A stretch of 64,000 nt of DNA from UBA1724 sp963621575 (GTDB lineage: Bacteria > Verrucomicrobiota > Lentisphaeria > Oligosphaerales > Oligosphaeraceae). This document shows, piece by piece, positions 31,687-39,826 of the stretch. Every line of letters starts with the position of its first letter. Within the stretch, counting starts at the first letter, position 1. The position numbers and the translations under genes were made by a program. The stretch is from the NCBI GenBank assembly GCA_963621575.1, contig CAVFEH010000007.1, positions 1 to 64,000 on the forward strand. The letters are read 5' to 3'. A model generated the notes under the pieces. That model was not told the DNA's origin, made no database searches, and saw only the letters and a list, made by a program, of their open reading frames with translations.

Positions 31687-32982
31687 ATGAAAGCACTGGA
31701 AATCCAAGGCCCGCAGCGCGCCTGCGGTTCACTCCGCGTGGAGGGCAACAAAAATGCCGCGCTCCCCATGGTCGCGGCGTCGTTGCTGACGAAGGAGCCT
31801 TTGGTGCTGCACGGCATGCCCACGATTCTGGACGTGCGCAACATGGTGGCCATCGCGGAGGCCCTGGGCGTGGGGGTCCGCTGGTTGGACGACGAGACCC
31901 TGGAGCTCCAGGCGGCGGACATCGCCACCGCCACGCCACCCGAGAAGCTCTGCCACGCCCTGCGCACCTCACTGCTCTTCGCGGGGCCCCTCACCGCACG
32001 GCTCGGGGAGGCCCATCTCCCGCATCCCGGCGGCGATGTCATCGGGCGCCGGCGCCTGGACACGCACTTCTACGGCCTGGACAAACTGGGCATCGAGTGC
32101 GCGCCCCGGGAGGGCTGCTACCACTTCCGGAAACGCCCCGCGCCGCCTCCCGGCGAACGGCAGCTCTTCCTGGACGAGGCCAGCGTCACCGCCACCGAGC
32201 ATATCATGATGACCGCCGCCCTCACGCCGGGCTGCACCGTCATCCGGAACGCCGCCTGCGAACCCCACGTGACCCAGCTGGCGCAGCTCCTCAACGCCAT
32301 GGGCGCAAAGATCACCGGCGTGGAGACAAACCTCCTCCAGATCCAGGGCGTCGGCGAACTCCACGGCGCCGAATTCACCGTGGGCGCCGACCACGTCAAC
32401 GCCGCCAGCTACCTGGCGCTGGCCGCCGCCACCGGCGGGTCCGTGGAGCTCACCGGGAATCTCTCCCTCCACGACTACTGGATGACCCGCCGGGTCTTCC
32501 ACCGTCTGGGCGCCACCATCTCCCTGGAGCCCGGGCGAATCCTCCTGGACCAGCGGGAGCCCCTCCGCATCCGCAACGACCTGGACGGCTCCATGCCCAC
32601 CATCGCAGACGGCCCCTGGCCGCAATTCCCCTCCGACATGATGAGCTGCCTCATCGTCGCCGCCACCCAGGCGCAGGGAAGCGTCCTCTTCTTCGAAAAG
32701 ATGTTCGAAAGCCGGATCTACTTCGTGGACCGGCTCATCTCCATGGGCGCCAACGCCGTCATCTGCGACCCCCACCGCGCCGTCATCTCCGGGAAAAGCA
32801 CCCTCCACGGCGCAGAACTCATCTCCCCCGACATCCGCGCCGGAATGGCGCTCGTCATCGCCGCGTGCTGCGCAAAAGGGACCTCCCTCATCCGAAACGC
32901 GGACATGATCTACCGCGGATACTCACACCTCCCCCAGACCCTCCGAAGCCTCCACGTCGACGCTCGCGAAATCGAGCTGTAA
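31687..32982 (+). CDS. murA: UDP-N-acetylglucosamine 1-carboxyvinyltransferase with Asp in place of the catalytic Cys
   Basis: First committed enzyme of peptidoglycan synthesis, adding enolpyruvate from PEP to UDP-GlcNAc. The 431 residues fit MurA throughout: EGNKNAALP with Lys22-Asn23, DVRNM, the loop HPGGDVIGRRRLDTH, GADHVNAASYLALAAATGG and DGSMPTIADGPWPQFPSDMMS. The loop residue that is Cys115 in E. coli (GGCxIG) is Asp117 here, as in mycobacterial and chlamydial MurA. That change is known to keep activity but prevent fosfomycin alkylation, so intrinsic fosfomycin resistance is expected. It starts 37 bases after the helicase gene. Confidence 0.96.
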   Translation: MKALEIQGPQRACGSLRVEGNKNAALPMVAASLLTKEPLVLHGMPTILDVRNMVAIAEALGVGVRWLDDETLELQAADIATATPPEKLCHALRTSLLFAGPLTARLGEAHLPHPGGDVIGRRRLDTHFYGLDKLGIECAPREGCYHFRKRPAPPPGERQLFLDEASVTATEHIMMTAALTPGCTVIRNAACEPHVTQLAQLLNAMGAKITGVETNLLQIQGVGELHGAEFTVGADHVNAASYLALAAATGGSVELTGNLSLHDYWMTRRVFHRLGATISLEPGRILLDQREPLRIRNDLDGSMPTIADGPWPQFPSDMMSCLIVAATQAQGSVLFFEKMFESRIYFVDRLISMGANAVICDPHRAVISGKSTLHGAELISPDIRAGMALVIAACCAKGTSLIRNADMIYRGYSHLPQTLRSLHVDAREIEL

Positions 32983-33001
32983 CCCCCACCCTCCTTGAAC
33001 C

Positions 33002-35392
33002 ATGGCCGCACGCTGGATCACCCCGGGCGCAGACGCCCCCCAGAAAGACGTTTTCTACCGCTTCCGCCACCGGATTCCAGGCGATGGCTACAGGGCGCCG
33101 TGGCTGGCAATCTCCGCGTACTCCAGCTACGTCGTCTGGGTCAATGGCCGGTTGCTTGCGGCCACCCAGACTCCGAATCTCCCCGGGAATGCCACGTATC
33201 TGCGGTACGACCTCGCGGACGCCTGGGATCCCGAGGGCGAGAATCTGCTGGAGATCCAGGTATACACCATGGGGCGGAACTGCCTCACCGCCGCCGTGGC
33301 GCCCCCCGCCCTCTGGGCCGAAATCCGGACACTCCCCGGGTGGCTATATGCCTTTGACGGCACCAGCGAAGAGTGGGAGTGGGCCCTGGATCCCTCCTAC
33401 GAACACGGCAACGAGCTCTTCCTCACCAGCCAGCTGGGGAACTGCTTCTTCTACCACGACAACGGCAAAGAGCCCCAGTGGCGGAAAGTGACGGTCCTGG
33501 ACTGGGGCCGGGATCGGCTTCCCACCCCCCAGTTCGACCCGCAGGTCCGGGAATTCCCCAACCGCGCCCCGAAGGCCCGTGTCTGCCAGGCCGGATTCCT
33601 CTTCCGCCCAAAGAAACTCCCAAAGGACTTCACCCTGGGAACCATCGTCTACCGGGACTTCCTGCAGGGGCAGATGGCCGACTGGAACTACGTCGCCCCG
33701 GGTTGCCAGGACCTGGCGGACTACCGCTACGGCGCCCCCATGGAGTTCACCCTGGACCGCGCCAACGCAGACCGCCTCCCCTTCACCTGGCCCGCCGCCC
33801 CCCTCCCAGGCAGCGCCAACGGATGGTTCCTCACCGTGGACCTGGGCGGTGAGACCACCGGCTGGCTGGACCTCGTCATCCAGACGGAAAAGGGCGCCAT
33901 CCTGGACATCGCACACGGGGAACACCTGACCGACGGCCGCGTCCGCGCCGCCGTCGGCGACCGGAATTTCGTGGACCGGGTCTTCTGCGAGCGGGGCGGC
34001 GTGCTCCACTTCACCCACCGCCTGCGCCGCATCGGCGCCCGCTACCTGGAGATGCACGTCACCGGCTGCGCGACGCCCCCGCGGGTGGGCTACCTGGGAC
34101 TCATCCCCGTGGAACGCGCCACCCCCCGTCCCCAGGCCATCCACTGCGAAGACCGACTGGTGGAGCTCTTGGACAAGACCGCCATCCGGACCCTCCAGTG
34201 CTGCCAGCACGAGCACTTCGAAGACTGCCCCTGGCGCGAGCAGGGACTCTACCCCTACGACTCCCGGAACCAGGCCCTCTACGGATACCCCGTCTGGGGA
34301 AACTACGACTTCGTCTCCGCGTGCTTCGCGCTGATGTCCAGGAACTGGAACGAGGCCGCCCAGACCATCAAGATGACCTCCCCAGGGGACATCCACCTCT
34401 CCATCCCCATTTTCGGGCTGGTCCTCTTCCCCGCCGCCTGGGAACTCTACCTCAACAGCGGGGAATGGAAGCTCCTGGAGCCCATGCTGCCCTGCCTGAA
34501 GAAAATCCTGGACCACGTCCTGGAAAAGGCCATCCAGACCCCCGCGGGAACCCTCTACCACCCCGGCGTAGACCCGGAAATCTGGAATTTCTGCGAATGG
34601 CAGCCCGGATTGGACGGCACCGAGGCCGACAACAGGGCCCGCCACCAGGCACCCTACAATCTCTACCTGCTGGAGGCCCTCCACGCCGCCGAAAAAATCA
34701 CCCGTGCCGGCGATGGACGCCGCGGCCCCTGCTTCGGAAAGACGCCGGGGGAGCTCCACAAACTTGCGGATGACCTGTCGAAGACCTGCCGGGAGCTCTT
34801 CTGGGACGAGGAGAAAGGGCTCTTCCGCGCCAACGAAGACCCCGCCACGCCCTTCCATGAACACGTCCAGATGCTGAATGTGGTCAACGGCGTGGCCACC
34901 CGCAAGCAGCGCGGCCGCATCCGCAAGGCCCTCTACGGGACGCGCCGACCGGACTTTCCCGTCTACGAATCCACCTCCTCCGCCCTGCCCTACTGGGTTT
35001 GGGGGACGCGGATCCTCCTGCCCGGCAGGAGCGCGGATTTGCTCTACGACAAGATCCTGCAGAATTACCGGAAGGGGCTCCTCATGGGCTCCGACACCCT
35101 CTGGGAGACCTCCCTGGGCGGCGAAGACTTCCTCTACGCAGGCTCCCTTTGCCACGGATGGTCCGCCCTCCCCGCCTGGTATCTGCGCACGCAGGTCCTG
35201 GGCATTACGCCCGCCTCCCCCGGATACGCCACCTTCCACTTCCGCCCGCGCCCTCCGAAGGCGCTCTCCTCTTTCGAGGGATCCGTCAAGACCCCCCGCG
35301 GACCCATCCACGCGCGCTGGCGAAGACTCCCCGACGGCACCCTCCAGACGGAGATCACCTCCTGCCCGAAGGCCTGCCGACTCCTGCCATAG
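33002..35392 (+). CDS. Alpha-L-rhamnosidase-like glycoside hydrolase (GH78)
   Basis: A 796-residue GH78-type protein. An N-terminal beta-sandwich (AYSSYVVWVNGRLLAATQTP) and a middle jelly roll (GSANGWFLTVDLGGETTGWLDL) lead to the (alpha/alpha)6 barrel with EDCPWREQGLYPYDSRNQAL, where GH78 enzymes hold the general acid, and TLWETSLGGEDFLYAGSLCH with the candidate general base Glu. A small C-terminal beta domain ends it. No signal peptide is visible, so it would act in the cytoplasm on imported oligosaccharides. The exact linkage is unknown. Odd for its position between murA and ugd, it may serve envelope or dietary glycan turnover. Confidence 0.82.
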   Translation: MAARWITPGADAPQKDVFYRFRHRIPGDGYRAPWLAISAYSSYVVWVNGRLLAATQTPNLPGNATYLRYDLADAWDPEGENLLEIQVYTMGRNCLTAAVAPPALWAEIRTLPGWLYAFDGTSEEWEWALDPSYEHGNELFLTSQLGNCFFYHDNGKEPQWRKVTVLDWGRDRLPTPQFDPQVREFPNRAPKARVCQAGFLFRPKKLPKDFTLGTIVYRDFLQGQMADWNYVAPGCQDLADYRYGAPMEFTLDRANADRLPFTWPAAPLPGSANGWFLTVDLGGETTGWLDLVIQTEKGAILDIAHGEHLTDGRVRAAVGDRNFVDRVFCERGGVLHFTHRLRRIGARYLEMHVTGCATPPRVGYLGLIPVERATPRPQAIHCEDRLVELLDKTAIRTLQCCQHEHFEDCPWREQGLYPYDSRNQALYGYPVWGNYDFVSACFALMSRNWNEAAQTIKMTSPGDIHLSIPIFGLVLFPAAWELYLNSGEWKLLEPMLPCLKKILDHVLEKAIQTPAGTLYHPGVDPEIWNFCEWQPGLDGTEADNRARHQAPYNLYLLEALHAAEKITRAGDGRRGPCFGKTPGELHKLADDLSKTCRELFWDEEKGLFRANEDPATPFHEHVQMLNVVNGVATRKQRGRIRKALYGTRRPDFPVYESTSSALPYWVWGTRILLPGRSADLLYDKILQNYRKGLLMGSDTLWETSLGGEDFLYAGSLCHGWSALPAWYLRTQVLGITPASPGYATFHFRPRPPKALSSFEGSVKTPRGPIHARWRRLPDGTLQTEITSCPKACRLLP

Positions 35393-35424
35393 ACATCCAC
35401 CCACCACCCTCCACACACTGCACC

Positions 35425-36801
35425 ATGAAGGAAATCCGGAACATCCTCTGCATCGGGGCCGGCTACGTCGGCGGCCCCACCATGGCCGTCATCGCCGACC
35501 ACTGCCCGGAATTCCGGATCACGGTGGTGGACATCAACCCCAGTCGCATCGACGCCTGGAACTCCGGGGAGCTTCCCATCTACGAACCCGGCCTCCAGGA
35601 GATCGTGATGCGCCGCCGGGGCAGGAACCTCTTCTACTCCACCGACATCCCCACCGCCATCCGGGAGGCGGATGTCATCTTCGTCTCCGTCAACACCCCC
35701 ACCAAGACCTTCGGCTGCGGAGCGGGAAAGGCCTCGGACCTGCAGTTCCTGGAGCGCACCGCCCGGCAAATCGTGGAGCACTCCCAGGAGGGCAAGATCG
35801 TGGTGGAGAAAAGCACGCTGCCCGTGCGCACCGCACAGGCGCTCTCCAAGGTGCTGCAGGCCAACGAAAAGGGGCTCCGCTTCCAGATTGTCTCGAACCC
35901 GGAATTCCTGGCGGAGGGCACCGCCATACAGGACCTGAACGACCCCGACCGGGTCCTCATCGGCGGCACCGAGGACGCGGAGGGGCGGGAGGCCGTGGAG
36001 GTGGTGGCCGGGATCTACACCCACTGGGTGCCCCGGGAAAAGATCATCACCACAAGCCTCTGGTCCAGCGAACTCACGAAGCTTGTGGCGAACGCCTTCC
36101 TGGCCCAGCGGATCTCCTCCATCAACTCCATCTCCGCACTCTGCGAAAAGACCGGCGCGGACATCGACCAGGTCTCCCACGCCGTGGGGCGGGACCGGCG
36201 CATCGGCGAACGCTTCCTGAAGTCCGGCATCGGCTTCGGCGGCTCCTGCTTCAAGAAGGACATCCTGAACCTGGTCTACCTCTGCGACCACTACGGCCTC
36301 CCCGAGGTGGCCCGCTACTGGGAGAGCGTGGTCCTCATCAACGACTACCAGGCACGCCGTTTCGTGGAGAACATGGTGGAGGCCATGTTCAACACCGTCA
36401 CCGAAAAGAAAATCGCCATCCTGGGCTTCGCCTTCAAGGCGAATACTGGCGACACCCGGGAGACCCCCGCCCTCGCCGTGTGCCGGCAGCTCCTGGCCGA
36501 ACGGGCCCGGCTGGCCGTCTGCGACCCGAAGGCCCTGGGAAACGCCAAGGAGGACCTGGGGGACGCCGACGGGCGGGTGGAATACACCTCCAATCCCTAC
36601 TCCGCCTGCAAAGACGCCCACGCCGTGGTCGTCCTCACCGACTGGCCGCTCTTCCAGACTCTCGACTACCGGGAAATCCTCGCGCACCTGAAAAAGCCCG
36701 CCTTCCTCTTCGACGGCAGGAACTGCCTCGACCACAAGGCACTCTTCCAGATGGGATTCCAGGTCTACCCCATCGGGAAACCCGCGCTCACACACTTCTA
36801 G
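35425..36801 (+). CDS. ugd: UDP-glucose 6-dehydrogenase
   Basis: Oxidises UDP-glucose to UDP-glucuronate with two NAD. The 458-residue protein resembles the longer animal-type enzyme more than the 390-residue bacterial form: CIGAGYVGGPTMAVIADHCP at the N-terminus, VSVNTPTKTFG, VEKSTLPVRTA, SNPEFLAEGTAIQDLNDPDRVLIG, KLVANAFLAQRISSINS and the catalytic Cys275 in GIGFGGSCFKKD. The C-terminal Rossmann domain has KIAILGFAFKANTGDTRETPA. The product feeds envelope polysaccharides or UDP-xylose. It starts 32 bases after the GH78 gene. An in-frame extension far upstream lies inside GH78 and is rejected. Confidence 0.96.
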   Translation: MKEIRNILCIGAGYVGGPTMAVIADHCPEFRITVVDINPSRIDAWNSGELPIYEPGLQEIVMRRRGRNLFYSTDIPTAIREADVIFVSVNTPTKTFGCGAGKASDLQFLERTARQIVEHSQEGKIVVEKSTLPVRTAQALSKVLQANEKGLRFQIVSNPEFLAEGTAIQDLNDPDRVLIGGTEDAEGREAVEVVAGIYTHWVPREKIITTSLWSSELTKLVANAFLAQRISSINSISALCEKTGADIDQVSHAVGRDRRIGERFLKSGIGFGGSCFKKDILNLVYLCDHYGLPEVARYWESVVLINDYQARRFVENMVEAMFNTVTEKKIAILGFAFKANTGDTRETPALAVCRQLLAERARLAVCDPKALGNAKEDLGDADGRVEYTSNPYSACKDAHAVVVLTDWPLFQTLDYREILAHLKKPAFLFDGRNCLDHKALFQMGFQVYPIGKPALTHF

Positions 36802-36821
36802 CCCCTCCCGCCTCCCCTACC

Positions 36822-37496
36822 GTGGAAAAGAAAGTCCCCCAAAACGCCATCCGCTTCCTCGTCGCACGCCACGGCGAGACCCGAGACAATATCCTGGGAA
36901 TCCTCCAGGGACAGCAGGACGGCGAACTGAACGCCCTTGGCCTCCGCCAGGCCGCCGCGCTGGCCGAGGCCCTCTACACCATCCCCCTGGACGCCTGCTA
37001 CACCAGCGATCTCCTCCGCGCCGAAGACACCGCCCGCGTCATCCTGGCCGCCGGCCACGCAAAGCTCTCCCCCGTCCCCGAAAAGGGCCTCCGGGAGTGG
37101 CGGCTCGGGGAACTGGAGGGGCGCACCCGCCAGGAGGTCCAGGAGACGCACCCGGAGATCCTGGCCGCCTTCCGGAAAGAACCCCGGCCCGACCTCCCCG
37201 TCCCCGGCGGCGAGACCCCGGAGCAATTCCGGATGCGCGTCGTCGAATGCCTCCAAAGACTGGCCGGAAAACACACACCCGGACAGACCATCCTGCTGGT
37301 CACCCACGGCGCCGCCATGGGGAAGATCTTCCAGATGGCCACCGGGCCCGTCGCCCCCGGGAACCGCATCCCCCTGGCCGAAAACGCCTCCCTCTCCATC
37401 CTGCACTACCTCCCCCACGAAAAGGCCTGGGAACTCGTCGCCTGGAACCGCACTGGACACCTCCACGGCCTCCCCACCCACGAGACGAAGGTATAG
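36822..37496 (+). CDS. Histidine phosphatase family protein (phosphoglycerate mutase-like)
   Basis: A 224-residue protein of the branch-1 histidine phosphatase fold. The phospho-acceptor motif is VARHGETRDN (RHG at 16-18), followed by LNALGLRQAAALAEAL, YTSDLLRAEDTA, EKGLREWRLGELEG and the second His in LLVTHGAAMGK. No ATG fits: the chosen start is GTG at 36822, 20 bases after the ugd stop, which gives a normal N-terminus. The sequence favours a phosphatase (cobalamin or sugar-phosphate type) over a glycolytic mutase. A strong bidirectional terminator follows. Confidence 0.88.
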   Translation: MEKKVPQNAIRFLVARHGETRDNILGILQGQQDGELNALGLRQAAALAEALYTIPLDACYTSDLLRAEDTARVILAAGHAKLSPVPEKGLREWRLGELEGRTRQEVQETHPEILAAFRKEPRPDLPVPGGETPEQFRMRVVECLQRLAGKHTPGQTILLVTHGAAMGKIFQMATGPVAPGNRIPLAENASLSILHYLPHEKAWELVAWNRTGHLHGLPTHETKV

Positions 37497-37570
37497 AATC
37501 ACATCCAGGGGAAAGGAATGAGGAATGCCCCGGCTGCACCGCCGGGCGCCCAAAACTCCTCCGTTCATGC

Positions 37571-37615
37571 AAAAAAAAGCCCTTCGGCAATCTCTTGCCG
37601 AAGGGCCTTTTTTTT
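37571..37615. terminator. Bidirectional intrinsic terminator
   Basis: A perfect 12-bp stem (GCCCTTCGGCAA at 37579-37590 with TTGCCGAAGGGC at 37595-37606) around TCTC, with eight A before and eight T after. It ends the plus-strand genes through the histidine phosphatase and also the convergent pseudopilin gene. Confidence 0.92.
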
Positions 37616-37649
37616 GCGTCAAGCCGGCGCCGTCAGGCGCCTGCATTCC

Positions 37650-38462
37650 CTACTGCATGATGAGGTCGCCGCCCCAGCTGTTCTGCCAGCCGGGATACCA
37701 GTAGTAGTCACGGCCCAGGGAGCAGCTCCAGTCGTTGTAGCACTTGGAGATGTTGAGGGCCTCCACGTGACCGTCGCCGAAGGAGACATTCATCATCTGG
37801 GAGTGGCGGAAGTAGTAGTCGCGGGCGTCGGCGGGGAAGATGTAGTCGGGGATGGTGCACATATAGGTGCCGATGCCACCGGTCTTCACGGCGCTGGAAC
37901 CATCCAGGATGTTCACGAAGATGGAGGGATACTTGATGGAGCTCAGGCGATGCCAGTTGCAGGCGACGAACTGGCCACCCTTGTCCAGGAAGGTCTTCAT
38001 GAGGCCCATGCCAATGCTGCACTTGTAGCTGATGTTGCCGACGGAGCGCTCGTTGGTGGGACAGGAGGGGCAGAGCATCACCTTGTGCCAGGAGGACTTG
38101 TCCTCTGCGCCGGCTGCGTTGTAGTTGGGTTCATCATAGTAGCCGGCAGGGTCCTTCGTCTTCCAGTCGCCGAGGGTCATGGGGGTCTCGGGGATCATGG
38201 GGTTGTAGCAGAACCAGGGGCAGCTGTCGTCCTCGGCACCCCAAGTCGCGTTGCCGGGAACCCACACCACGGGAGGCAGGTAGTCGTCGTAGTCATTGGT
38301 ATAGAGGATGTTGCCCAACTGGATCTGCTTCAGGTTGTTGGTGCAGCTGATGGCACGGGCCTTCTCGCGGGCCTTGCTCAGGGCAGGCAGCAGCATGGCC
38401 GCCAAAATCGCGATGATCGCGATCACGACCAGCAACTCAATCAGGGTGAAAGATTTACGCAT
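37650..38462 (-). CDS. Type II secretion/type IV-like pseudopilin (DUF1559-type)
   Basis: Exported pseudopilin-like protein of 270 residues. The N-terminus MRKSFTLIELLVVIAII is a textbook prepilin leader: cleavage is expected between Ser4 and Phe5, leaving Glu at mature position 5, followed by a hydrophobic helix and ALSKAREKAR. The body has several cysteines (CPWFCYN, CPSCPTNERS), an H-x-G-type ending VSFGDGHVEAL and a C-terminal GWQNSWGGDLIMQ. Such proteins are highly expanded in Lentisphaerota. A good ribosome site (ACAGGAGAAAAACA) precedes ATG 38462, unlike many neighbours. The matching prepilin peptidase is encoded at 43882-44874. Confidence 0.93.
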   Translation of the reverse strand: MRKSFTLIELLVVIAIIAILAAMLLPALSKAREKARAISCTNNLKQIQLGNILYTNDYDDYLPPVVWVPGNATWGAEDDSCPWFCYNPMIPETPMTLGDWKTKDPAGYYDEPNYNAAGAEDKSSWHKVMLCPSCPTNERSVGNISYKCSIGMGLMKTFLDKGGQFVACNWHRLSSIKYPSIFVNILDGSSAVKTGGIGTYMCTIPDYIFPADARDYYFRHSQMMNVSFGDGHVEALNISKCYNDWSCSLGRDYYWYPGWQNSWGGDLIMQ

Positions 38463-38520
38463 TGTTTTTCTCCTGTTTGGGATTTCTCTTGGAAAGGATC
38501 GGCGCACGGGCGCCGTACAA

Positions 38521-38550
38521 AGTATACATACGCAATCCCCAAAACCACAA
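38521..38550 (-). promoter_or_regulatory. Promoter of the pseudopilin gene
   Basis: On the minus strand TTGTGG (38545-38550) and TATACT (38521-38526) are separated by 18 bases, a reasonable sigma-70 promoter. Transcription would start near 38514, leaving a leader of about 50 bases with the AGGAG ribosome site. Confidence 0.6.
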
Positions 38551-38570
38551 GAGCAAACAGCAGAAAAATA

Positions 38571-38620
38571 CGACAATTTTTGACCCCCCCCGACAACTCA
38601 TGACAATTATTGACAATTCC
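38571..38620. repeat. Five contiguous 10-base repeats upstream of the pseudopilin promoter
   Basis: Five head-to-tail decamers starting at 38571, 38581, 38591, 38601 and 38611, each beginning CGAC or TGAC; four read YGACAAYT, and the second diverges to TGACCCCCCC. The 10-base spacing places every copy on the same face of the helix. The array ends 21 bases upstream of the -35 box of the pseudopilin gene, an expected place for an activator. Confidence 0.75.
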
Positions 38621-38755
38621 AAGAGATGCCATGAAATGTCAAAAAACTATCAAGAAAAAGGGGGGCGTGTTCCCCCTCCTTCTGAAAATCTTCCGTTATG
38701 CGCGCCTTGGTGAAGGCCGCCCAGGAGACGGTTGCCCCATGCCGGCGGGGGGCAA

Positions 38756-38761
38756 TACATT
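38756..38761 (+). promoter_or_regulatory. -10-like TACATT before the isomerase gene
   Basis: TACATT followed by ACCCAGC; the 11-mer TACATTACCCA is identical to the one at 25450-25460. It lies 86 bases before the isomerase ATG. No -35 box is evident. Confidence 0.35.
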
Positions 38762-38841
38762 ACCCAGCGCGACGGCGCCCCGCCGCCTTCCTTCCCACCC
38801 ACTTTCCCCGTTCCATTATCCGCGCCTGAGGGCGCGCAGCC

Positions 38842-39669
38842 ATGCATCTCGGCATCATTGACAAGGCGTACACGGAAAAATACGGCTATTCCCAGGGGAT
38901 CCTGCGCCTGAAGGCCCAGGGCTACGACGCCATTGACTACCAGGGTTTCGTGGACACCTCCACGGCGCTGTGGAGGCTCCCGGAGGACCGCTTCCTGGGG
39001 ATGGTGAAGGAGACGGGGGAATTCCTGAAGGAGCAGGGGATCGTGGTGTGGCAGGCCCATGCGCCATGGGAGTGGCCCCCGCGCCACGGATCCGCGGAGG
39101 AGCGCAAGACTCTCTTCGACCATGTCCACCGTGCATTGAAGGGCTGCCAGGCGCTGGACTGCAGGCTTCTGGTCGTCCATCCCCTCATGCCCTTCCTTGA
39201 CGAAGAAGGGCATGACGCGGAGACGGTGCTGGGCATGAACCTGGGCTTCCTGGGGGCCGTGGCCGACTACGCCCGCTACTACGGCGTCACCGTCTGCCTG
39301 GAAAACCTGCCCTTCCGCCACCACCCCCTTGCCACGCCCGGGGAAATCCGGGATTTTGTGGAGGACATGGACCTGGACAACCTGCGGGTATGCCTGGACA
39401 CGGGACACTGCAATGTGCGGGGGTTCCCCGCCGGCGACGCCGTCCGCCTCATCGGGCCCGGGCTCCTGCAATGCCTCCATGTCCACGACAACGACGGCAG
39501 GGAAGACCAGCACCGGATGCCCGGCGAGGGCACCATTGACTGGGAGGACTTCCGGCAGGCCCTCCGGGACATCCACTTCCAGGGGGCGCTCTCCCTGGAA
39601 TGGACTCCCCGGGACCAGGCCGACGAGCTTCTGGGCGTCCGGAAAGCCCGCATCTTGGCAAATCCCTAG
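38842..39669 (+). CDS. TIM-barrel sugar phosphate isomerase/epimerase family protein
   Basis: A 275-residue member of the xylose isomerase-like (AP endonuclease 2) barrel family. Metal-site segments are recognisable: QAHAPWEW, LLVVHPLMPF, VCLENLPFRHHPL (Glu ligand), VCLDTGHCNVRG (Asp-x-x-His), CLHVHDNDGREDQHRMPGEG and the last LSLEWTP. This set supports a metal-dependent sugar isomerase or epimerase rather than a nuclease; the sugar is not evident. It is divergent from the pseudopilin gene, with leuS downstream. A relative is truncated at the right end of the window. Confidence 0.83.
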   Translation: MHLGIIDKAYTEKYGYSQGILRLKAQGYDAIDYQGFVDTSTALWRLPEDRFLGMVKETGEFLKEQGIVVWQAHAPWEWPPRHGSAEERKTLFDHVHRALKGCQALDCRLLVVHPLMPFLDEEGHDAETVLGMNLGFLGAVADYARYYGVTVCLENLPFRHHPLATPGEIRDFVEDMDLDNLRVCLDTGHCNVRGFPAGDAVRLIGPGLLQCLHVHDNDGREDQHRMPGEGTIDWEDFRQALRDIHFQGALSLEWTPRDQADELLGVRKARILANP

Positions 39670-39707
39670 GGATACGCAGGCGCGACACCAGCCCTCCCGC
39701 CCTCCAT

Positions 39708-39713
39708 TATATT
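39708..39713 (+). promoter_or_regulatory. -10-like TATATT before leuS
   Basis: TATATT in CCATTATATTACCCCAC, 113 bases before the leuS ATG, in a 157-base gap after the isomerase gene. The ATTA-CCCC context repeats that of other islands. No -35 box is evident. Confidence 0.4.
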
Positions 39714-39826
39714 ACCCCACTGCGTTTGAGACCGCCTGGGGACATACCGCCCCCGCGGCGGACGCACCCCCTTTCATTCCGGTCGAGACACACCTCCCAC
39801 CCTTTCCCCTCCAGGAAGCTCCACAC

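Larger units (their letters stand above)
38463..38841. other. Regulatory intergenic region between divergent genes
   Basis: 379 bases without a gene. It holds the pseudopilin promoter (38521-38550), an array of phased decamers (38571-38620), A-rich sequence to about 38660, and a -10-like site for the plus-strand isomerase at 38756. The section 38515-38660 is much AT-richer than the surroundings. Confidence 0.7.

Noticed and set aside
27662..32063. Long antisense frames opposite lysS, uvrD and murA
   Set aside because: They mirror conserved genes with intact motifs on the plus strand and are compositionally typical shadows.
38842..39669. Endonuclease IV function for the TIM-barrel protein
   Set aside because: It lacks the full nine-ligand zinc pattern that the true nfo at 53008-53856 shows, and matches sugar isomerase relatives better.
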